DNA of 64,000 nucleotides from Methanocorpusculum sp. (GTDB lineage Archaea; Halobacteriota; Methanomicrobia; Methanomicrobiales; Methanocorpusculaceae). This document shows, in pieces, positions 8,969 through 18,465 of the stretch. The translations under genes were made by a program, and so were the position numbers. The notes below the pieces were generated by a model. It did no database searches and was not told the origin of the DNA. It worked only from the letters and a program-made list of their open reading frames with translations. The stretch lies in the NCBI RefSeq assembly GCF_030655665.1, contig NZ_JAUSPQ010000007.1, positions 124,001-188,000 of the forward strand, read 5' to 3'. The stretch's first letter is position 1, and every line of letters begins with the position of its first letter.

Positions 8969-9613
8969 TTATCCTTTAAAATTATAAAAATAATTGTTAA
9001 GTTTCTCTTTTTTTGTCACGAGATCCCGTTCGTTTTTCGACAAAAGAAGATCCCGCTCCCTGCTTTGGACCGCCGGACAGTATTTGCAGAAGGCGTCATC
9101 GATATCATTCCATACTGCGCGGACCGGGCAGTAATATTCACCGTCATACTGTTCCACAGAAAAGCCGCCGGGAAACGGCATGCCGACAGGGTGGACCGGC
9201 TCTTCTTTGATGTACACCGTATAGGCGGCTATCAGATATTTCAGGGACCGCAGACGGTCGCCGGGTGTCCCTTTCTTTGCCGCTGTCTGTGCATCGGCCG
9301 CAAATGCTTTCCATGACGAAGGAAGCGGAACCGCAGCATGGATCTCGGCAAGATCATCGGTCATCATCCGGTGATATCCTTCGATGATCTGGATGCGGGC
9401 ATAATACAGGAGAGCCTCAGCGTATTCGTGAGGGACATTCTCCAGCTTTTTTGCGTATCGGTTAAGCATCAGCTCCAGGTCTTCAGGAGAATACAGCTGA
9501 CCTTTTTCTTTAAGAGCAGAAAGAAGCGTCCCTTTTCGAGAAATACGGGCGAGATCATTCCATGAAAAAAGAGTTCCCGAAGGGGAATTCCCCTCACGGT
9601 TCCAGAATCCCAT
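8969..9613 (-). CDS. DUF2115/UPF0305-like protein
   Basis: A 214-residue mainly helical protein. The N-terminal half ([30 protein letters not shown]) and the cysteine-containing C-terminal end ([27 protein letters not shown]) resemble the methanogen family UPF0305/DUF2115, with cysteines near residues 167, 182 and 185 that could bind a metal. It begins ten bases after the stop of the Tes-like radical SAM gene, so the two are one transcription unit; the cysteine motif hints at a redox or Fe-S partner. Family assignment is from memory of the pattern and moderately sure. Confidence 0.6.
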   Translation of the reverse strand: MGFWNREGNSPSGTLFSWNDLARISRKGTLLSALKEKGQLYSPEDLELMLNRYAKKLENVPHEYAEALLYYARIQIIEGYHRMMTDDLAEIHAAVPLPSSWKAFAADAQTAAKKGTPGDRLRSLKYLIAAYTVYIKEEPVHPVGMPFPGGFSVEQYDGEYYCPVRAVWNDIDDAFCKYCPAVQSRERDLLLSKNERDLVTKKEKLNNYFYNFKG

Positions 9614-9622
9614 CTGGACACC

Positions 9623-11098
9623 TTACTCTGACAGAGGTTTTGCTCCCTTCTTCCATACCTCTTCCCGATAGGTCGGGCCGCTGTTATAGGTACAGAACGG
9701 GATGAGTCTGCCATCCGGGGTCGCATAATGGATACAGCATCTTGAGACACGGTCGGTGTCGTAGTTGAAGGCATCCATGAAATGCATCGTGCCGATAAAG
9801 AGAGCATTTTCGTGGAATTTCCCGATCGAGTCATAGTCGTGTTTGACGAGAGCATCGTAGATGAGTTTCTTCAGATCGATTCGGATCCCTTCGACCTCTT
9901 CCTTTGAAACAGCCTTGTTGATCTTACCTAGACCCGTGGCCATTGCCAGATACTTCCCGGTCTTCCCGGCGGTCTTAAATCGACCCGCCAAGGTGGCTGC
10001 CTCGGCAAAGAACTTCTCCACATCAACGAACCGGGTGATCGGCACGAGATCGCCCTCATCATTCACAAACCCGTAGGTCGCTGCTCCGCAGTGCGGGTGG
10101 GCACAAAACATGATCTGCGGTTTTCCGGTGTATGCCTCGATCAGATCACAGATGGTCATTACCGACGGAATCGGATAGAAATCTGATGACTTGAGTTTGC
10201 CGTTCATCTGCTCATCGATAGAACGGGTGATATCAGGAATGGTGACACGTTCGCGAATGACGTCATCCTCCTTTGCCGCGCCCGTGAAGGCGACCGGCTG
10301 GAAATTGATCCCCCGGATGATGTCGACATTTTTGCTCGCGAACCGAATGATGTCCCCGATCTCATGGTTGTTTTTCCCGTTGATGATCGTCGGGACGAGG
10401 ACAATGCCAAGACCTGCTTTCCGGCAGTTTTCGATTGCCGGCAGACTGGTTTTTTCCAGGAGAGGATTCGTCTCTTTTGAAACGCCATCAAAATGCAGAT
10501 ACACCGTTGAAAGACCTGCATCCCGCAGTTCCTGTGCGAGCTTCGGGTTTTGAGCGAGCTTGACGCCGTTTGAGGCCATCTGCACCTGGCTGAACCCGAG
10601 TTCACGGGCTTTTTTGATGATCTCCGCAAGATCATCGCGCATCGTGGGCTCGCCGCCGGAAAACTGGACCGCCGGACATGCCACAGGCTGTTCATTTCTC
10701 AGGAGTGTGAGCATCGAAGTGATCTCATCGAACGTCGGTTCATACACATAGCCGCATGCTCTGGCATTGGCAAAACAGAACTCGCATTTGAGATTACAAC
10801 GGTTCGTTACATCGATGTTTGCAAGAAGTGTTCCTGATTTGTGATTAGAACAAAGACCGCAGCGGGTCGTACACTCTCCAGGAAGGTCAACATTCGGATT
10901 TTCCACACCCCTGCCGACTCTGTCATAGGCGTCAAACCGCCGGTACATCTCAGCGTCCGACCAATACAGTGTCCTTGCATAACCGTGTTCCGGACAGGTC
11001 CGGCATATCCATATTGCGCCGTCCTCTTCAGTAATCTCCGCGTCAAGCAATTTACCACAAACGGGGCACAGGCTTTTCGTTCTTTTTATCGGCGTCAT
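9623..11098 (-). CDS. tes: Radical SAM tetraether lipid synthase-like enzyme
   Basis: A 491-residue radical SAM protein. There is an N-terminal CPVCG...CRTC zinc-type head (residues 11-34), an extra CTTRCGLCSNH cluster near 77, the radical SAM triad CNLKCEFCF near 97-105, the GGE motif FSGGEPT near 147, and a C-terminal cysteine set (CAHPHCG near 331, SRCCIHYAT and LIPFCTYN near 455-472). This architecture matches the MJ0619/Tes family that joins two archaeol tails into tetraether lipid in methanogens. Substrate assignment rests on family similarity. It is divergent from the CDP-archaeol synthase gene, a fitting neighbour. A Shine-Dalgarno-like GGGAG precedes the ATG. Confidence 0.85.
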   Translation of the reverse strand: MTPIKRTKSLCPVCGKLLDAEITEEDGAIWICRTCPEHGYARTLYWSDAEMYRRFDAYDRVGRGVENPNVDLPGECTTRCGLCSNHKSGTLLANIDVTNRCNLKCEFCFANARACGYVYEPTFDEITSMLTLLRNEQPVACPAVQFSGGEPTMRDDLAEIIKKARELGFSQVQMASNGVKLAQNPKLAQELRDAGLSTVYLHFDGVSKETNPLLEKTSLPAIENCRKAGLGIVLVPTIINGKNNHEIGDIIRFASKNVDIIRGINFQPVAFTGAAKEDDVIRERVTIPDITRSIDEQMNGKLKSSDFYPIPSVMTICDLIEAYTGKPQIMFCAHPHCGAATYGFVNDEGDLVPITRFVDVEKFFAEAATLAGRFKTAGKTGKYLAMATGLGKINKAVSKEEVEGIRIDLKKLIYDALVKHDYDSIGKFHENALFIGTMHFMDAFNYDTDRVSRCCIHYATPDGRLIPFCTYNSGPTYREEVWKKGAKPLSE

Positions 11099-11167
11099 GG
11101 TTAACTCCCTTGAAATATAATTATTATACTAATTCGCGTGTAACTATAAAAGAATGAGAGTGAGAGA

Positions 11168-11755
11168 TTGATAACAGATATTTTGATGACAGTTGGCATG
11201 GCCTGTCTATGGGCAGTATGGATTATGATCCCCGCATATATTCCAAACCCAGCCGCCGCGCTCATTGGCGGAGGGACACCGATCGATTTCGGCAGATGCG
11301 CAAAAGACGGACGACGGATCCTTGGTGACGGAAAAACCTGGCGCGGCCTTATCGGCGGCATCATTGTCGGTATCATCTTCGGATTCATACAGATCTTTCT
11401 GGTTGACTACTTCCAGCTGGATTTCCTGCCGAAACAGACGATTGTCACCGTATGTGCCCTCGCCACGGGAGCTCTTCTCGGCGACATGGTCAAGAGTTAC
11501 TTCAAGCGCAGAATGGGAAAAGACCGGGGAGCCAAATGGCCCCTTGCAGATATGTATGACATGGTCGTCGGGTCCCTTGTCCTGATGACACTCGCATTAC
11601 TCGTGACCGGGAATATCGGATGGTTCGCCGAGAACTTTGACTCGGTCGGATTCCTGGTAGCGACCTTAATTGCGATCCTTATACTGTCACCTCTATTACA
11701 TAGAGGAACAAATATTATCGGATACTTACTCGGGTTAAAGGACGTACCATGGTAA
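11168..11755 (+). CDS. carS: CDP-archaeol synthase
   Basis: A 195-residue integral membrane protein of the archaeal CarS (DUF46) family, which transfers CTP to digeranylgeranylglyceryl phosphate for ether-lipid head-group attachment. Hallmarks are PNPAAALIGGGTPIDFGR near residue 27, the glycine-rich ILGDGKTWRGLIGG near 50-63 and KRRMGKDRGAKWPLADMYD near 115. About five membrane helices. A TTG at 11168 is used here; an in-frame ATG at 11186 is a possible alternative, and neither has a strong Shine-Dalgarno. The gene overlaps pyrE by seven bases. Confidence 0.92.
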   Translation: MITDILMTVGMACLWAVWIMIPAYIPNPAAALIGGGTPIDFGRCAKDGRRILGDGKTWRGLIGGIIVGIIFGFIQIFLVDYFQLDFLPKQTIVTVCALATGALLGDMVKSYFKRRMGKDRGAKWPLADMYDMVVGSLVLMTLALLVTGNIGWFAENFDSVGFLVATLIAILILSPLLHRGTNIIGYLLGLKDVPW

Positions 11756-12258
11756 ATAGAATATTAGATCTTCTGGTTCAGTATAAGGCAGTGGAGTTTG
11801 GGGATTTCACCTTGGCGTCCGGTGCTCAAAGCAGGTATTACATCGATGTGAAAACAGCGATCATGCAGCCGAAACTGCTCTCTGAGATCGCCGCGGAGGT
11901 CGCAGCAAAATACGAGTTCGAGTGCATCGCCGGAGTGGCCGTCGGCGGGGTACCACTCGCCGTGGCCGTTTCTCTGGCAGCAGACAAACCCTGCGCCGTT
12001 ATCCGGGCAGCAGCAAAAGACCATGGGAAAAGCGAGATGATCATCGGAAACGTAAAAGGAAAACGGGTCCTCCTGATCGAAGACGTCACGACATCCGGCG
12101 GTTCATCGAAACACGGCATCAATGAACTGAGAAAAGCCGGGGCAATGATCGATTCCGTCGTCACCGTCGTTGACCGGGAAGGCGGGGCAAAAGAGCTTCT
12201 GGCCGCAGAAGGCATCACGCTGCACCCGCTCGTCAAAGCAAGCGAACTCCTCGCATAA
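11749..12258 (+). CDS. pyrE: Orotate phosphoribosyltransferase
   Basis: A 169-residue type I phosphoribosyltransferase that converts orotate and PRPP to OMP in UMP synthesis. The PRPP-binding motif VLLIEDVTTSGGS sits near residues 106-118. The N-terminal FTLASGAQSRYYIDVKTA is the orotate-side signature, and VAVGGVPLAVAVSLA precedes the flexible loop (AKDHGK). Length is normal for archaeal PyrE. It overlaps carS and is thus co-transcribed with a lipid gene. T-rich DNA after the stop (12258-12268) may end the transcript. Confidence 0.95.
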   Translation: MVNRILDLLVQYKAVEFGDFTLASGAQSRYYIDVKTAIMQPKLLSEIAAEVAAKYEFECIAGVAVGGVPLAVAVSLAADKPCAVIRAAAKDHGKSEMIIGNVKGKRVLLIEDVTTSGGSSKHGINELRKAGAMIDSVVTVVDREGGAKELLAAEGITLHPLVKASELLA

Positions 12259-12300
12259 TTTTTTTCTCATTTCCAAATAGATAAACGCATCAAAAATTAA

Positions 12301-12339
12301 TGTGATATATTTATAACATATTGTGACAAATATATCACA
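12301..12339. promoter_or_regulatory. Inverted-repeat operator before DUF3796/HTH genes
   Basis: TGTGATATAT at 12301-12310 is the exact reverse complement of ATATATCACA at 12330-12339, and a third half-site TTGTGA lies at 12321-12326. This is the expected size of a site for the small Xre-type regulator encoded two genes on, so negative autoregulation is likely. The site lies just before the preferred ATG of the first gene. Confidence 0.65.
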
Positions 12340-12346
12340 TGTGAAT

Positions 12347-12685
12347 ATGATTTCATTGATGGGACTTATCGGGTTCCTTGGCTTTCTCGGATTCTATACC
12401 GGGAATTATGGATATTTCGGATTCTTCGGATTCTTTGTATTCTTCACCTACGCTCTGAAAAAATATGATGAACTCTTTGATGCATATGTGAAAAGATCCG
12501 CAACCACGGCATTCTTTACCTCGGTTGTATTATTCTGCGCAGCACTCTGTGCAGTTGTCATACTCAACGTTCCGGAATATATCCCGATCCTCTTCACATT
12601 GGTGTTCGTTTTTTCGATCATTGTGTTTATTCTCCGTCTGATCATCTACGAAATGATGGAAAACGTTCATTCTCAGGAGGAGTGA
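12347..12685 (+). CDS. DUF3796 membrane protein
   Basis: About 112 residues with four membrane helices. The first contains the family's distinctive [21 protein letters not shown] run, followed by a short charged loop ([17 protein letters not shown]) and two or three further hydrophobic segments. DUF3796 proteins are found beside small Xre regulators in many Firmicutes and archaea; their role is unknown. In-frame GTG codons at 12323 and 12341 exist but fall in or at the edge of the inverted-repeat operator, so the ATG at 12347 is preferred. The stop overlaps the start of the regulator by one base (TGATG). Confidence 0.75.
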   Translation: MISLMGLIGFLGFLGFYTGNYGYFGFFGFFVFFTYALKKYDELFDAYVKRSATTAFFTSVVLFCAALCAVVILNVPEYIPILFTLVFVFSIIVFILRLIIYEMMENVHSQEE

Positions 12686-12882
12686 TGCAGACACGCATTC
12701 GCGAATGCCGGCAAAAACTTGACATGACCCAGGGGGAACTGGCAGAACTCGCGGGCGTGCGTCGGGAGACAATTGTCCATCTGGAAAAGGGGAAATACAA
12801 CCCCTCACTCAAGCTCGGATTCGATCTGGCAAAGATTCTTCAAATGCCGGTGGAAGAACTGTTTTCCTTTGAGGACGAGTGA
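12685..12882 (+). CDS. Small Xre-family HTH regulator
   Basis: A 65-residue protein that is essentially one helix-turn-helix domain ([39 protein letters not shown]) plus a short acidic tail. It belongs to the YozG/Xre-type regulators commonly paired with membrane proteins. AGGAGG at 12675-12680 gives the ATG at 12685 a short spacer. A GTG three bases upstream is also possible. It likely represses its own operon through the inverted repeat at 12301-12339. Confidence 0.9.
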   Translation: MQTRIRECRQKLDMTQGELAELAGVRRETIVHLEKGKYNPSLKLGFDLAKILQMPVEELFSFEDE

Positions 12883-12972
12883 ACGAGTTTCCTGCCTCCA
12901 CAGTGATACGGGGCGGCAAATCCCGAGTTATTGGAAACATTATTTGACTGTTGACGCGCCATAGATAAGGAT

Positions 12973-14265
12973 ATGAAAATATTAGTGGCCGGAGGTGGCG
13001 GAAGGGAACACGCCATCTGCTTAGCACTCACCAAAAATGCGAACGTTGAACTCTACTCCGTCATGGGGAAAAAGAATCCGGGAATCGCAAAAATAGCCCG
13101 CGAATCCTTCATCCACGCGGAAACGGATGTCCCCGCAGTTCTGACCTTCGCAAAAGAACACAATATCCAATACGCCGTCGTCGGACCCGAAGCCCCGCTT
13201 GAAGCAGGCCTCGCCGATGCACTCACAAAAGAAGGGATCGGCTGTGTAGGGCCGGTCAAAGCAGCCGCCAAAATCGAGACAGACAAAGGGTTCTGCCGCG
13301 GACTCATGAATAAATACGGGATCGACGGCTGCCCGGCATACAAACTCTGCAATACCCCAACCGAAGCCGCTGCATTCATTCGAGAATATCCAGGTGACCT
13401 TGCAGTTAAACCGACCGGTCTTACCGGCGGAAAAGGGGTCAAAGTTATGGGCGAACAGGTCGACCGCGAAGGAGCAGTCGAATATGCCATGACCCTGAAA
13501 GATCAGGTTATCATCCTCGAAGAACGTCTTCTCGGCGAAGAGTTCACGTTGATGGCATTCGTAGACGGCAAACATCTCGTTCCCATGCCGCTCGTACAGG
13601 ATCACAAACGGGCATTTGAAGGAGACATTGGCCCAAACACCGGCGGAATGGGCTCTTACTCACTCGAAGACCACAAGTTCCCCTTTGTCACCGACGAAGA
13701 CTACGCTCAGGCGATCTCCATCATGCAGGCAACGATCGACGCCCTCGCAAAAGAAGGGAGCCCCTACAAAGGCATTCTCTACGGCCAATTTATGAACACA
13801 AAAACCGGACCGAAAGTGATCGAGTTCAATGCACGGTTCGGCGACCCCGAAGCAATGAACGTCTTGTCGATCCTGACGTCTGACTTCCTGACCATCGCAG
13901 AACACATCATCAACGGCACGCTTTCGGCAAAGGACGTCTCCTTTGAAAAGAAGGCAACGGTCTGCAAATACATTGTCCCAATGGACTACCCCGATAAACC
14001 CCACGCAGGTGATATCATCACCGTCGGTCCGGCAGAAAACACTGTCCTGTACTATGCGAACATCGCTCAGGAAAACGGTGTCTTGAAAACACTGACCTCC
14101 CGCACGATGGCATACGTCGGGATCGGAGACTCACTCGCCGAAGCAGAAAAGTATGCAGAATCGGCATGCAGAAATGTATCCGGAAACGTCAGATACCGGA
14201 GTGATATCGGAACAGAAACCCTGTTTGCAAAACGCATCGCCCACATGAAGGAATTACGATCATGA
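12973..14265 (+). CDS. purD: Phosphoribosylamine-glycine ligase
   Basis: A 430-residue ATP-grasp ligase that joins 5-phosphoribosylamine and glycine in the second step of purine synthesis. It opens with [11 protein letters not shown] and has the ATP-grasp lysine region ([15 protein letters not shown] near residue 140), the [19 protein letters not shown] signature near 207, and the metal-binding [11 protein letters not shown] near 287. Full length. It overlaps argF by four bases (ATGA), giving an unusual purine-arginine transcription unit. A TATA-like stretch lies about 30-40 bases upstream of the ATG. Confidence 0.97.
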   Translation: MKILVAGGGGREHAICLALTKNANVELYSVMGKKNPGIAKIARESFIHAETDVPAVLTFAKEHNIQYAVVGPEAPLEAGLADALTKEGIGCVGPVKAAAKIETDKGFCRGLMNKYGIDGCPAYKLCNTPTEAAAFIREYPGDLAVKPTGLTGGKGVKVMGEQVDREGAVEYAMTLKDQVIILEERLLGEEFTLMAFVDGKHLVPMPLVQDHKRAFEGDIGPNTGGMGSYSLEDHKFPFVTDEDYAQAISIMQATIDALAKEGSPYKGILYGQFMNTKTGPKVIEFNARFGDPEAMNVLSILTSDFLTIAEHIINGTLSAKDVSFEKKATVCKYIVPMDYPDKPHAGDIITVGPAENTVLYYANIAQENGVLKTLTSRTMAYVGIGDSLAEAEKYAESACRNVSGNVRYRSDIGTETLFAKRIAHMKELRS

Positions 14266-15179
14266 AAAAAGATTTCATTTCGATCACCGACCTTTCAGCT
14301 GAAGAGTACGAAGACATACTCACACTCGCCGCCCGGCTCAAACGCCAGCGGTATGCGGGTGTCCCCCATCCGCTCCTCGCCGGAAAAACACTCGCGATGC
14401 TCTTCGAGAAGGCATCCACCAGAACACGGATGTCGTTTGATGTCGGCATGTACGATCTCGGCGGATACGCACTCTACCTGAACGCAAGGGACACCCAGCT
14501 CGGCCGCGGCGAAACCGTCGCCGATACGGCTCGGGTGATGTCCCGGTACGTTCACGGAGCGATCATGCGGACCTATAGACACGAAACGATCACCGAGTTC
14601 GCGAAATACGCATCCATCCCTGTCATAAATGCACTCTCCGACAAAGAGCACCCATGTCAGATCATGGCCGACTCGCTCACCCTCAAAGAAAAGTTCGGGG
14701 AACTGGACGGGCTGAAGATTGCCTGGATCGGGGATGGAAACAATGTCTGCAATTCGCTCATCATGTCGTCCGTCCAAACTGGCATGGAAATCGCAGTCGG
14801 AACCCCGAAAGGATACGAACCCGACCCCGATGCGGTGAGATTTGCGAAAGAAAACGGCGGCAAAGTCACCATCTACGATGACCCGGTCAAAGCGGTAACC
14901 GATGCCCACGCGATCTATACGGACACCTGGATCTCAATGGGTGAAGAGGATATCAAAGAGACCAAGCTCAAAGACTTCGTCGGATACCAGCTCGACACCG
15001 CCCTGCTGAACAAGGCAGCCTCGGACGCGCTCGTTTTGCACTGTCTTCCTGCCCACCGAGGCGAAGAGATCACCGACGAAGTTATCGACTCCATGCAGAG
15101 CGGAGTCTGGGATCAGGCGGAGAACCGGCTGCATGCCCAGAAAGCCATTCTCGTTCGGCTGATGGGCCAGGGACACTGA
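14262..15179 (+). CDS. argF: Ornithine carbamoyltransferase
   Basis: A 305-residue cytosolic enzyme that makes citrulline from ornithine and carbamoyl phosphate. The carbamoyl-phosphate motif STRTRMSF is near residue 46, with HPCQIMAD near 129, the domain-joining DTWISMG near 223, and the ornithine/Cys signature [11 protein letters not shown] near 261. It overlaps purD by four bases and is one base upstream of the aldolase. carAB, the source of carbamoyl phosphate, lies elsewhere in the window (48.3-52.5 kb). Confidence 0.97.
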   Translation: MKKDFISITDLSAEEYEDILTLAARLKRQRYAGVPHPLLAGKTLAMLFEKASTRTRMSFDVGMYDLGGYALYLNARDTQLGRGETVADTARVMSRYVHGAIMRTYRHETITEFAKYASIPVINALSDKEHPCQIMADSLTLKEKFGELDGLKIAWIGDGNNVCNSLIMSSVQTGMEIAVGTPKGYEPDPDAVRFAKENGGKVTIYDDPVKAVTDAHAIYTDTWISMGEEDIKETKLKDFVGYQLDTALLNKAASDALVLHCLPAHRGEEITDEVIDSMQSGVWDQAENRLHAQKAILVRLMGQGH

Positions 15180-15180
15180 G

Positions 15181-15717
15181 ATGCAGCCCGACTTTACGCG
15201 GATCGGCAAACGGCTGTTTTCTGAACATCTGGTCGGAGGAAACTTCGGCAACATGAGCGTGAGGATCGATGAGGGATACTTCATCACCAAAACTGGCTCC
15301 TATCTGGACGCTGACCCGGAACAGATCGTCCTGATGCCCCTAAACGGCCGGGTCACCCCGGGTGCATCCAGCGAATGGCGGGTCCACACCGCCGTCTACA
15401 ATACCTCGGAGCACAAAGCAATCGTCCACGCCCACCCGCCGTATGCCGTGGCCCTCTCACTTCTCACCGACTCTGAGATCATTACTATTGACAGCGAAGG
15501 AAAACTGCTTGCCCCGACGATCCAGGTCGTCGACGGACCCTGCGGATCAGAGAAGCTCGCGGACGTGGTCGCAGAAGGCCTCAGTTCTACAAACATCGTC
15601 ATCGCCAAAGGTCACGGGACCTTCGCAGCCGGACGAGATCTGGATCAGGCATATCTGTACACCTCACTCGCCGAACACTGCTGTAAAGTTCTGTATCTGA
15701 CGAAAACATACAGATAA
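15181..15717 (+). CDS. Class II aldolase/adducin family protein
   Basis: A 178-residue zinc-type class II aldolase resembling archaeal fuculose-1-phosphate aldolase-like proteins. Zinc ligands are seen in HAHPPYAVAL near residues 80-82 and in the His of KGHGTFAAG near 143; GGNFGNMSVR near 19 is the phosphate-side motif. It could act on fuculose phosphate or another hydroxy-sugar phosphate, and methanogen homologues have been linked to sugar salvage and aromatic precursors. It starts one base after argF. Poly-T DNA at 15718-15753 probably ends the operon. Confidence 0.85.
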   Translation: MQPDFTRIGKRLFSEHLVGGNFGNMSVRIDEGYFITKTGSYLDADPEQIVLMPLNGRVTPGASSEWRVHTAVYNTSEHKAIVHAHPPYAVALSLLTDSEIITIDSEGKLLAPTIQVVDGPCGSEKLADVVAEGLSSTNIVIAKGHGTFAAGRDLDQAYLYTSLAEHCCKVLYLTKTYR

Positions 15718-15794
15718 TTTCTTATTTTTTTATTTCCACATTTTTTTCTTGAGGCATTGAGGAAAAAAATTATATGTGAGTATAAGTAAACAAA

Positions 15795-16106
15795 ATGGAT
15801 ATTACTTGGGAAATAATTAAAAATATCTCTCAAATACCATATGAGAAAATTATTTATTTACATATATACAAACATAAAATAATGAATTTCATCTCAAATC
15901 CTGAAACATTAATTAAAAGGGTTTTGTTTTTTGCAGGTGGATTCATCATTGGATTTCCTATCGCAGGATTTATGATGTCGCTTGGCATATTTCCGCAACT
16001 TTGCGGCACCCCGGATATTTTACAAATACCAGTCGTTATCGTGGGATTAGCGTTATTTCTCGCAGGAATGGTATCGATATTCCATGCATTTATGCTAAAA
16101 GAATGA
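15795..16106 (+). CDS. Small hypothetical membrane protein
   Basis: A 103-codon frame with two hydrophobic helices (VLFFAGGFIIGFPIAGFMM and IPVVIVGLALFLAGMVSIFHAF) separated by a loop with one cysteine. The first 29 residues are A+T-rich and hydrophilic, and the ATG at 15882 (MNFISNPETL) could be the true start. No family recognised and no functional clue from neighbours. The base composition is more A+T-rich than the preceding operon. Confidence 0.5.
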   Translation: MDITWEIIKNISQIPYEKIIYLHIYKHKIMNFISNPETLIKRVLFFAGGFIIGFPIAGFMMSLGIFPQLCGTPDILQIPVVIVGLALFLAGMVSIFHAFMLKE

Positions 16107-16217
16107 TTGGATTCTCAAGGACTTTTTTGGAGGGAGCAGAACCCTTTAAGCTAACCTATCCAGCCTAACGAATCGACATAGCAATAAGAAAAACTGCACA
16201 AATAAAAAAAGAGCGGC

Positions 16218-16553
16218 TCAGAGTGCCGCATCGATATATTCTGAAATCCTCGGCACGGAAACGGCACCCACCGGCACAAGTTTACCATTGATCAAAATGA
16301 TCGGCAGCGGCGGGTGATCGACCCTCACAATCTCGACGACACGTTCAGGGATCCCGGCGTCCAGTGACGTGAGCGTCACCGACACCCGGTCGCCGTACTT
16401 CTCATTTAGAGCTTTTTCCAGTGCCGGAAACGCAAACACCATCGTTTCCTTCTCAAAACATTCCACAAGCCCGCAGGAACGATCCTTATCACAGGGGAAC
16501 GGACCACAGGGGCGGTATGTATAGCCAATAACTTCTACAGAGATCGGAGTCAT
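16218..16553 (-). CDS. Thioredoxin-fold protein of unknown function
   Basis: A 111-residue protein. It starts VEVIGYTYRPCGPFPCDKDRSCG, where cysteines cluster near residues 16-27 at the place of a thioredoxin active site but without a plain CxxC. It continues with a predicted helix (FPALEKALNEKYGD) and the strand PPLPIILINGKLVPVG, whose proline-strand-GK pattern resembles thioredoxin/glutaredoxin folds. It lies downstream of the thioredoxin gene on the same strand, 59 bases away, so a redox or metal-handling job is plausible. Confidence 0.6.
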   Translation of the reverse strand: MTPISVEVIGYTYRPCGPFPCDKDRSCGLVECFEKETMVFAFPALEKALNEKYGDRVSVTLTSLDAGIPERVVEIVRVDHPPLPIILINGKLVPVGAVSVPRISEYIDAAL

Positions 16554-16612
16554 GCCTAAAGTATTAGTGCTGAGTGTAAAAAAAGAATGGTGAAGCGTCC
16601 TATCGCTTCAGT

Positions 16613-16882
16613 TCAGATGAGTGCCATAAGAAGGCTCTCAAGCGTTGCTGCATCGGTAACTCCCTCAAGTCGCTGGATGACCTTACCGTCCTTTTCGATG
16701 ATGAGAGTCGGAACTACGCTGATGGAATACTTGTTTGCAAGATCTCCGTGCTCATCCACATCGACCATCTGGACGTCAACCTTATCACCAAGTTTTTTTG
16801 CAAGATCGTGGACAATAGGGCTCTGGATTCTGCAGGGTCCGCACCAGGTGGCGAAGAAGTCATATAATACCGGTTTTGTCAT
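16613..16882 (-). CDS. Thioredoxin
   Basis: An 89-residue thioredoxin, compact as in many methanogens. The active site FFATWCGPCRIQSP is near residues 9-22 and the cis-proline strand SVVPTLIIEKDGK near 56. The longer frame reaching 16921 adds a hydrophobic leader unlike family members, so the internal ATG (MTKPVLYDFF) is preferred. It reduces disulfides in cytosolic proteins. It precedes the thioredoxin-fold gene and may form an operon with it. Confidence 0.93.
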   Translation of the reverse strand: MTKPVLYDFFATWCGPCRIQSPIVHDLAKKLGDKVDVQMVDVDEHGDLANKYSISVVPTLIIEKDGKVIQRLEGVTDAATLESLLMALI

Positions 16883-16959
16883 AATTAAAAGTGGGAGAAG
16901 AACACTAATATAGCTTCCCATCAGGGAATAAAAAATGAGGGGAAGGGGTCCCGGAATAG

Positions 16960-17814
16960 TTATTTGATAAGTGCCCGGATCAGATCACGGTCGAACAGCA
17001 TGCCGGAAAGCCGCTGATCGTTGTCGATGATCGGCATCTGGTCAACCCGTCCGCGTTTCATCCGCAGAGCACAGTCGCTGACCTCTGCATTGTTTGGAAC
17101 AGATATGACCTTTCTGACCATGCAGACCTTGACAGGACGGTTCGGAAGCTCGACTTTGGAGACACCGTAAGAGATCGTGTGATTATCGCGAATACTCTCC
17201 CAAGTCCACTCATCGTCATCCGTTCCGGTCGAGAAGTCACTCGTCTGGACATCATCCTCGATACTTGAGCATCTGATAAGATCACGCTCGGAGATGATCC
17301 CGGTGAGTTTGTTCTCCGAGTTCAGGATCGGCATGGCATCTGTGTGGGCGAGTTCCATGATCCGGCCGACGACCGGCAGAGGGGTCTCTTCCCAAAGGGC
17401 ATACGTCTTTCTGCTGACATATCCATTTCTGATCTCGCAGACATCCCGAAGTTTCGCAACCGCTCCGACAAGATCGGAAACGCTTAAAATACCAATGAGA
17501 TTCTCGCCTTCGACGACAGGCAGACGACGGACATTCATCTTCGTCATGATCTCTGCAGCTTCAGAGAGAGTAACATCAGGACGGATCGTCAGCGGCTCGG
17601 AGGACATGAGAAGGGCAACCTGGGTTTCTTCCGGTTTACGCAGAATATCTTTTCTGGTAACGATACCGAGGAGCTTTTTCTGGGGACCTTTCACCACCGG
17701 GACACCACTAATTCCGGTCCGCTTGAGAATACGCAGAACATCATCGCGGCCCGAGGGGATCTCGACCGTGACAACATCTTTTGTCATGTAATCTTTTGCT
17801 AACATTTCCGTCAT
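16960..17814 (-). CDS. Protein with four CBS domains
   Basis: About 284 residues consisting of two CBS pairs, residues about 1-125 and 130-284. Repeated strands GISGVPVV, VRRLPVVEG, AMPILNSENKLTG and VDQMPIIDNDQRLSG mark the four modules, each ending in an SDL/RDL helix. CBS pairs bind adenosyl nucleotides and sense energy or SAM state. A longer frame starts at 17964, but the ATG at 17814 has GAGGTGA five bases upstream and begins in family-like fashion (MTEMLAKDYM). No catalytic domain is attached. Confidence 0.9.
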   Translation of the reverse strand: MTEMLAKDYMTKDVVTVEIPSGRDDVLRILKRTGISGVPVVKGPQKKLLGIVTRKDILRKPEETQVALLMSSEPLTIRPDVTLSEAAEIMTKMNVRRLPVVEGENLIGILSVSDLVGAVAKLRDVCEIRNGYVSRKTYALWEETPLPVVGRIMELAHTDAMPILNSENKLTGIISERDLIRCSSIEDDVQTSDFSTGTDDDEWTWESIRDNHTISYGVSKVELPNRPVKVCMVRKVISVPNNAEVSDCALRMKRGRVDQMPIIDNDQRLSGMLFDRDLIRALIK

Positions 17815-17993
17815 GATATTCACCTCAGGATTCAGGCCGGTCACACAGATCGACCTAATCGGTTTTCCGTTACAGAAAATCCGTGTGTATTTCTTGGAGT
17901 GCAGGAGATAAATAACGCTTACATTCCTTCGGAGGATTTTGGCGCGAAAATGCCGACGAATCACCTATTCGCGCGGAAAAAAGTTTAGGGGGG

Positions 17994-18422
17994 TTAGTTT
18001 TTGATGATCAGCGTGCTGGTTTTCGCATAGTTGACGATATGCATTGATACGCTGCCAATCAGAAGGCGGTCGAGTTTGCTCTTACCGCGGGATCCGACAA
18101 CAATAAGATCACATTCAAGCTCAAGTGCTGTATTGATGATCGTATCACCGGCATGTCCTGCCTCAAGATGGGGAATGACGTTCACACCTTTCTTGGATGC
18201 TTCCTCAACCAGTTCCGCCATGACATCCCGGCCTTCTTTTTCAAACCGCTGATAGATCAGTTCCCAGGATGTGTCCACCGGTCCGGGCGAGATCATACCT
18301 GACTCGATAACGTAGATTGCATGCAGTTCGGCTTTGGACATTTTTGCCAGTTCAATCGCTTTATTGAATGCAATTTTGCTGATGTCGGATCCATCGATCG
18401 CAACAAGTATCTTGGTAAACAT
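17994..18422 (-). CDS. Universal stress protein, UspA type
   Basis: A 142-residue Usp domain. ILVAIDGSDISKIAF is the nucleotide-binding first strand, and GSRGKSKLDRLLIGSVSMHIV near residues 109-129 is the G-x2-G-x9-G-S ATP motif, so this is probably an ATP-binding member. It sits upstream of the CBS-domain protein on the same strand; both families sense adenine nucleotides. The gap of 180 bases suggests separate promoters. Stress-related role by family only. Confidence 0.93.
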   Translation of the reverse strand: MFTKILVAIDGSDISKIAFNKAIELAKMSKAELHAIYVIESGMISPGPVDTSWELIYQRFEKEGRDVMAELVEEASKKGVNVIPHLEAGHAGDTIINTALELECDLIVVGSRGKSKLDRLLIGSVSMHIVNYAKTSTLIIKN

Positions 18423-18465
18423 TTTTTAGAACCTCCTACTTTATGTGTAAATTACTCCTGCAAGG

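Noticed and set aside
13021-13605. A 194-codon minus-strand frame opposite purD
   Set aside because: Cys/Phe-rich shadow of a complete, well-identified enzyme.
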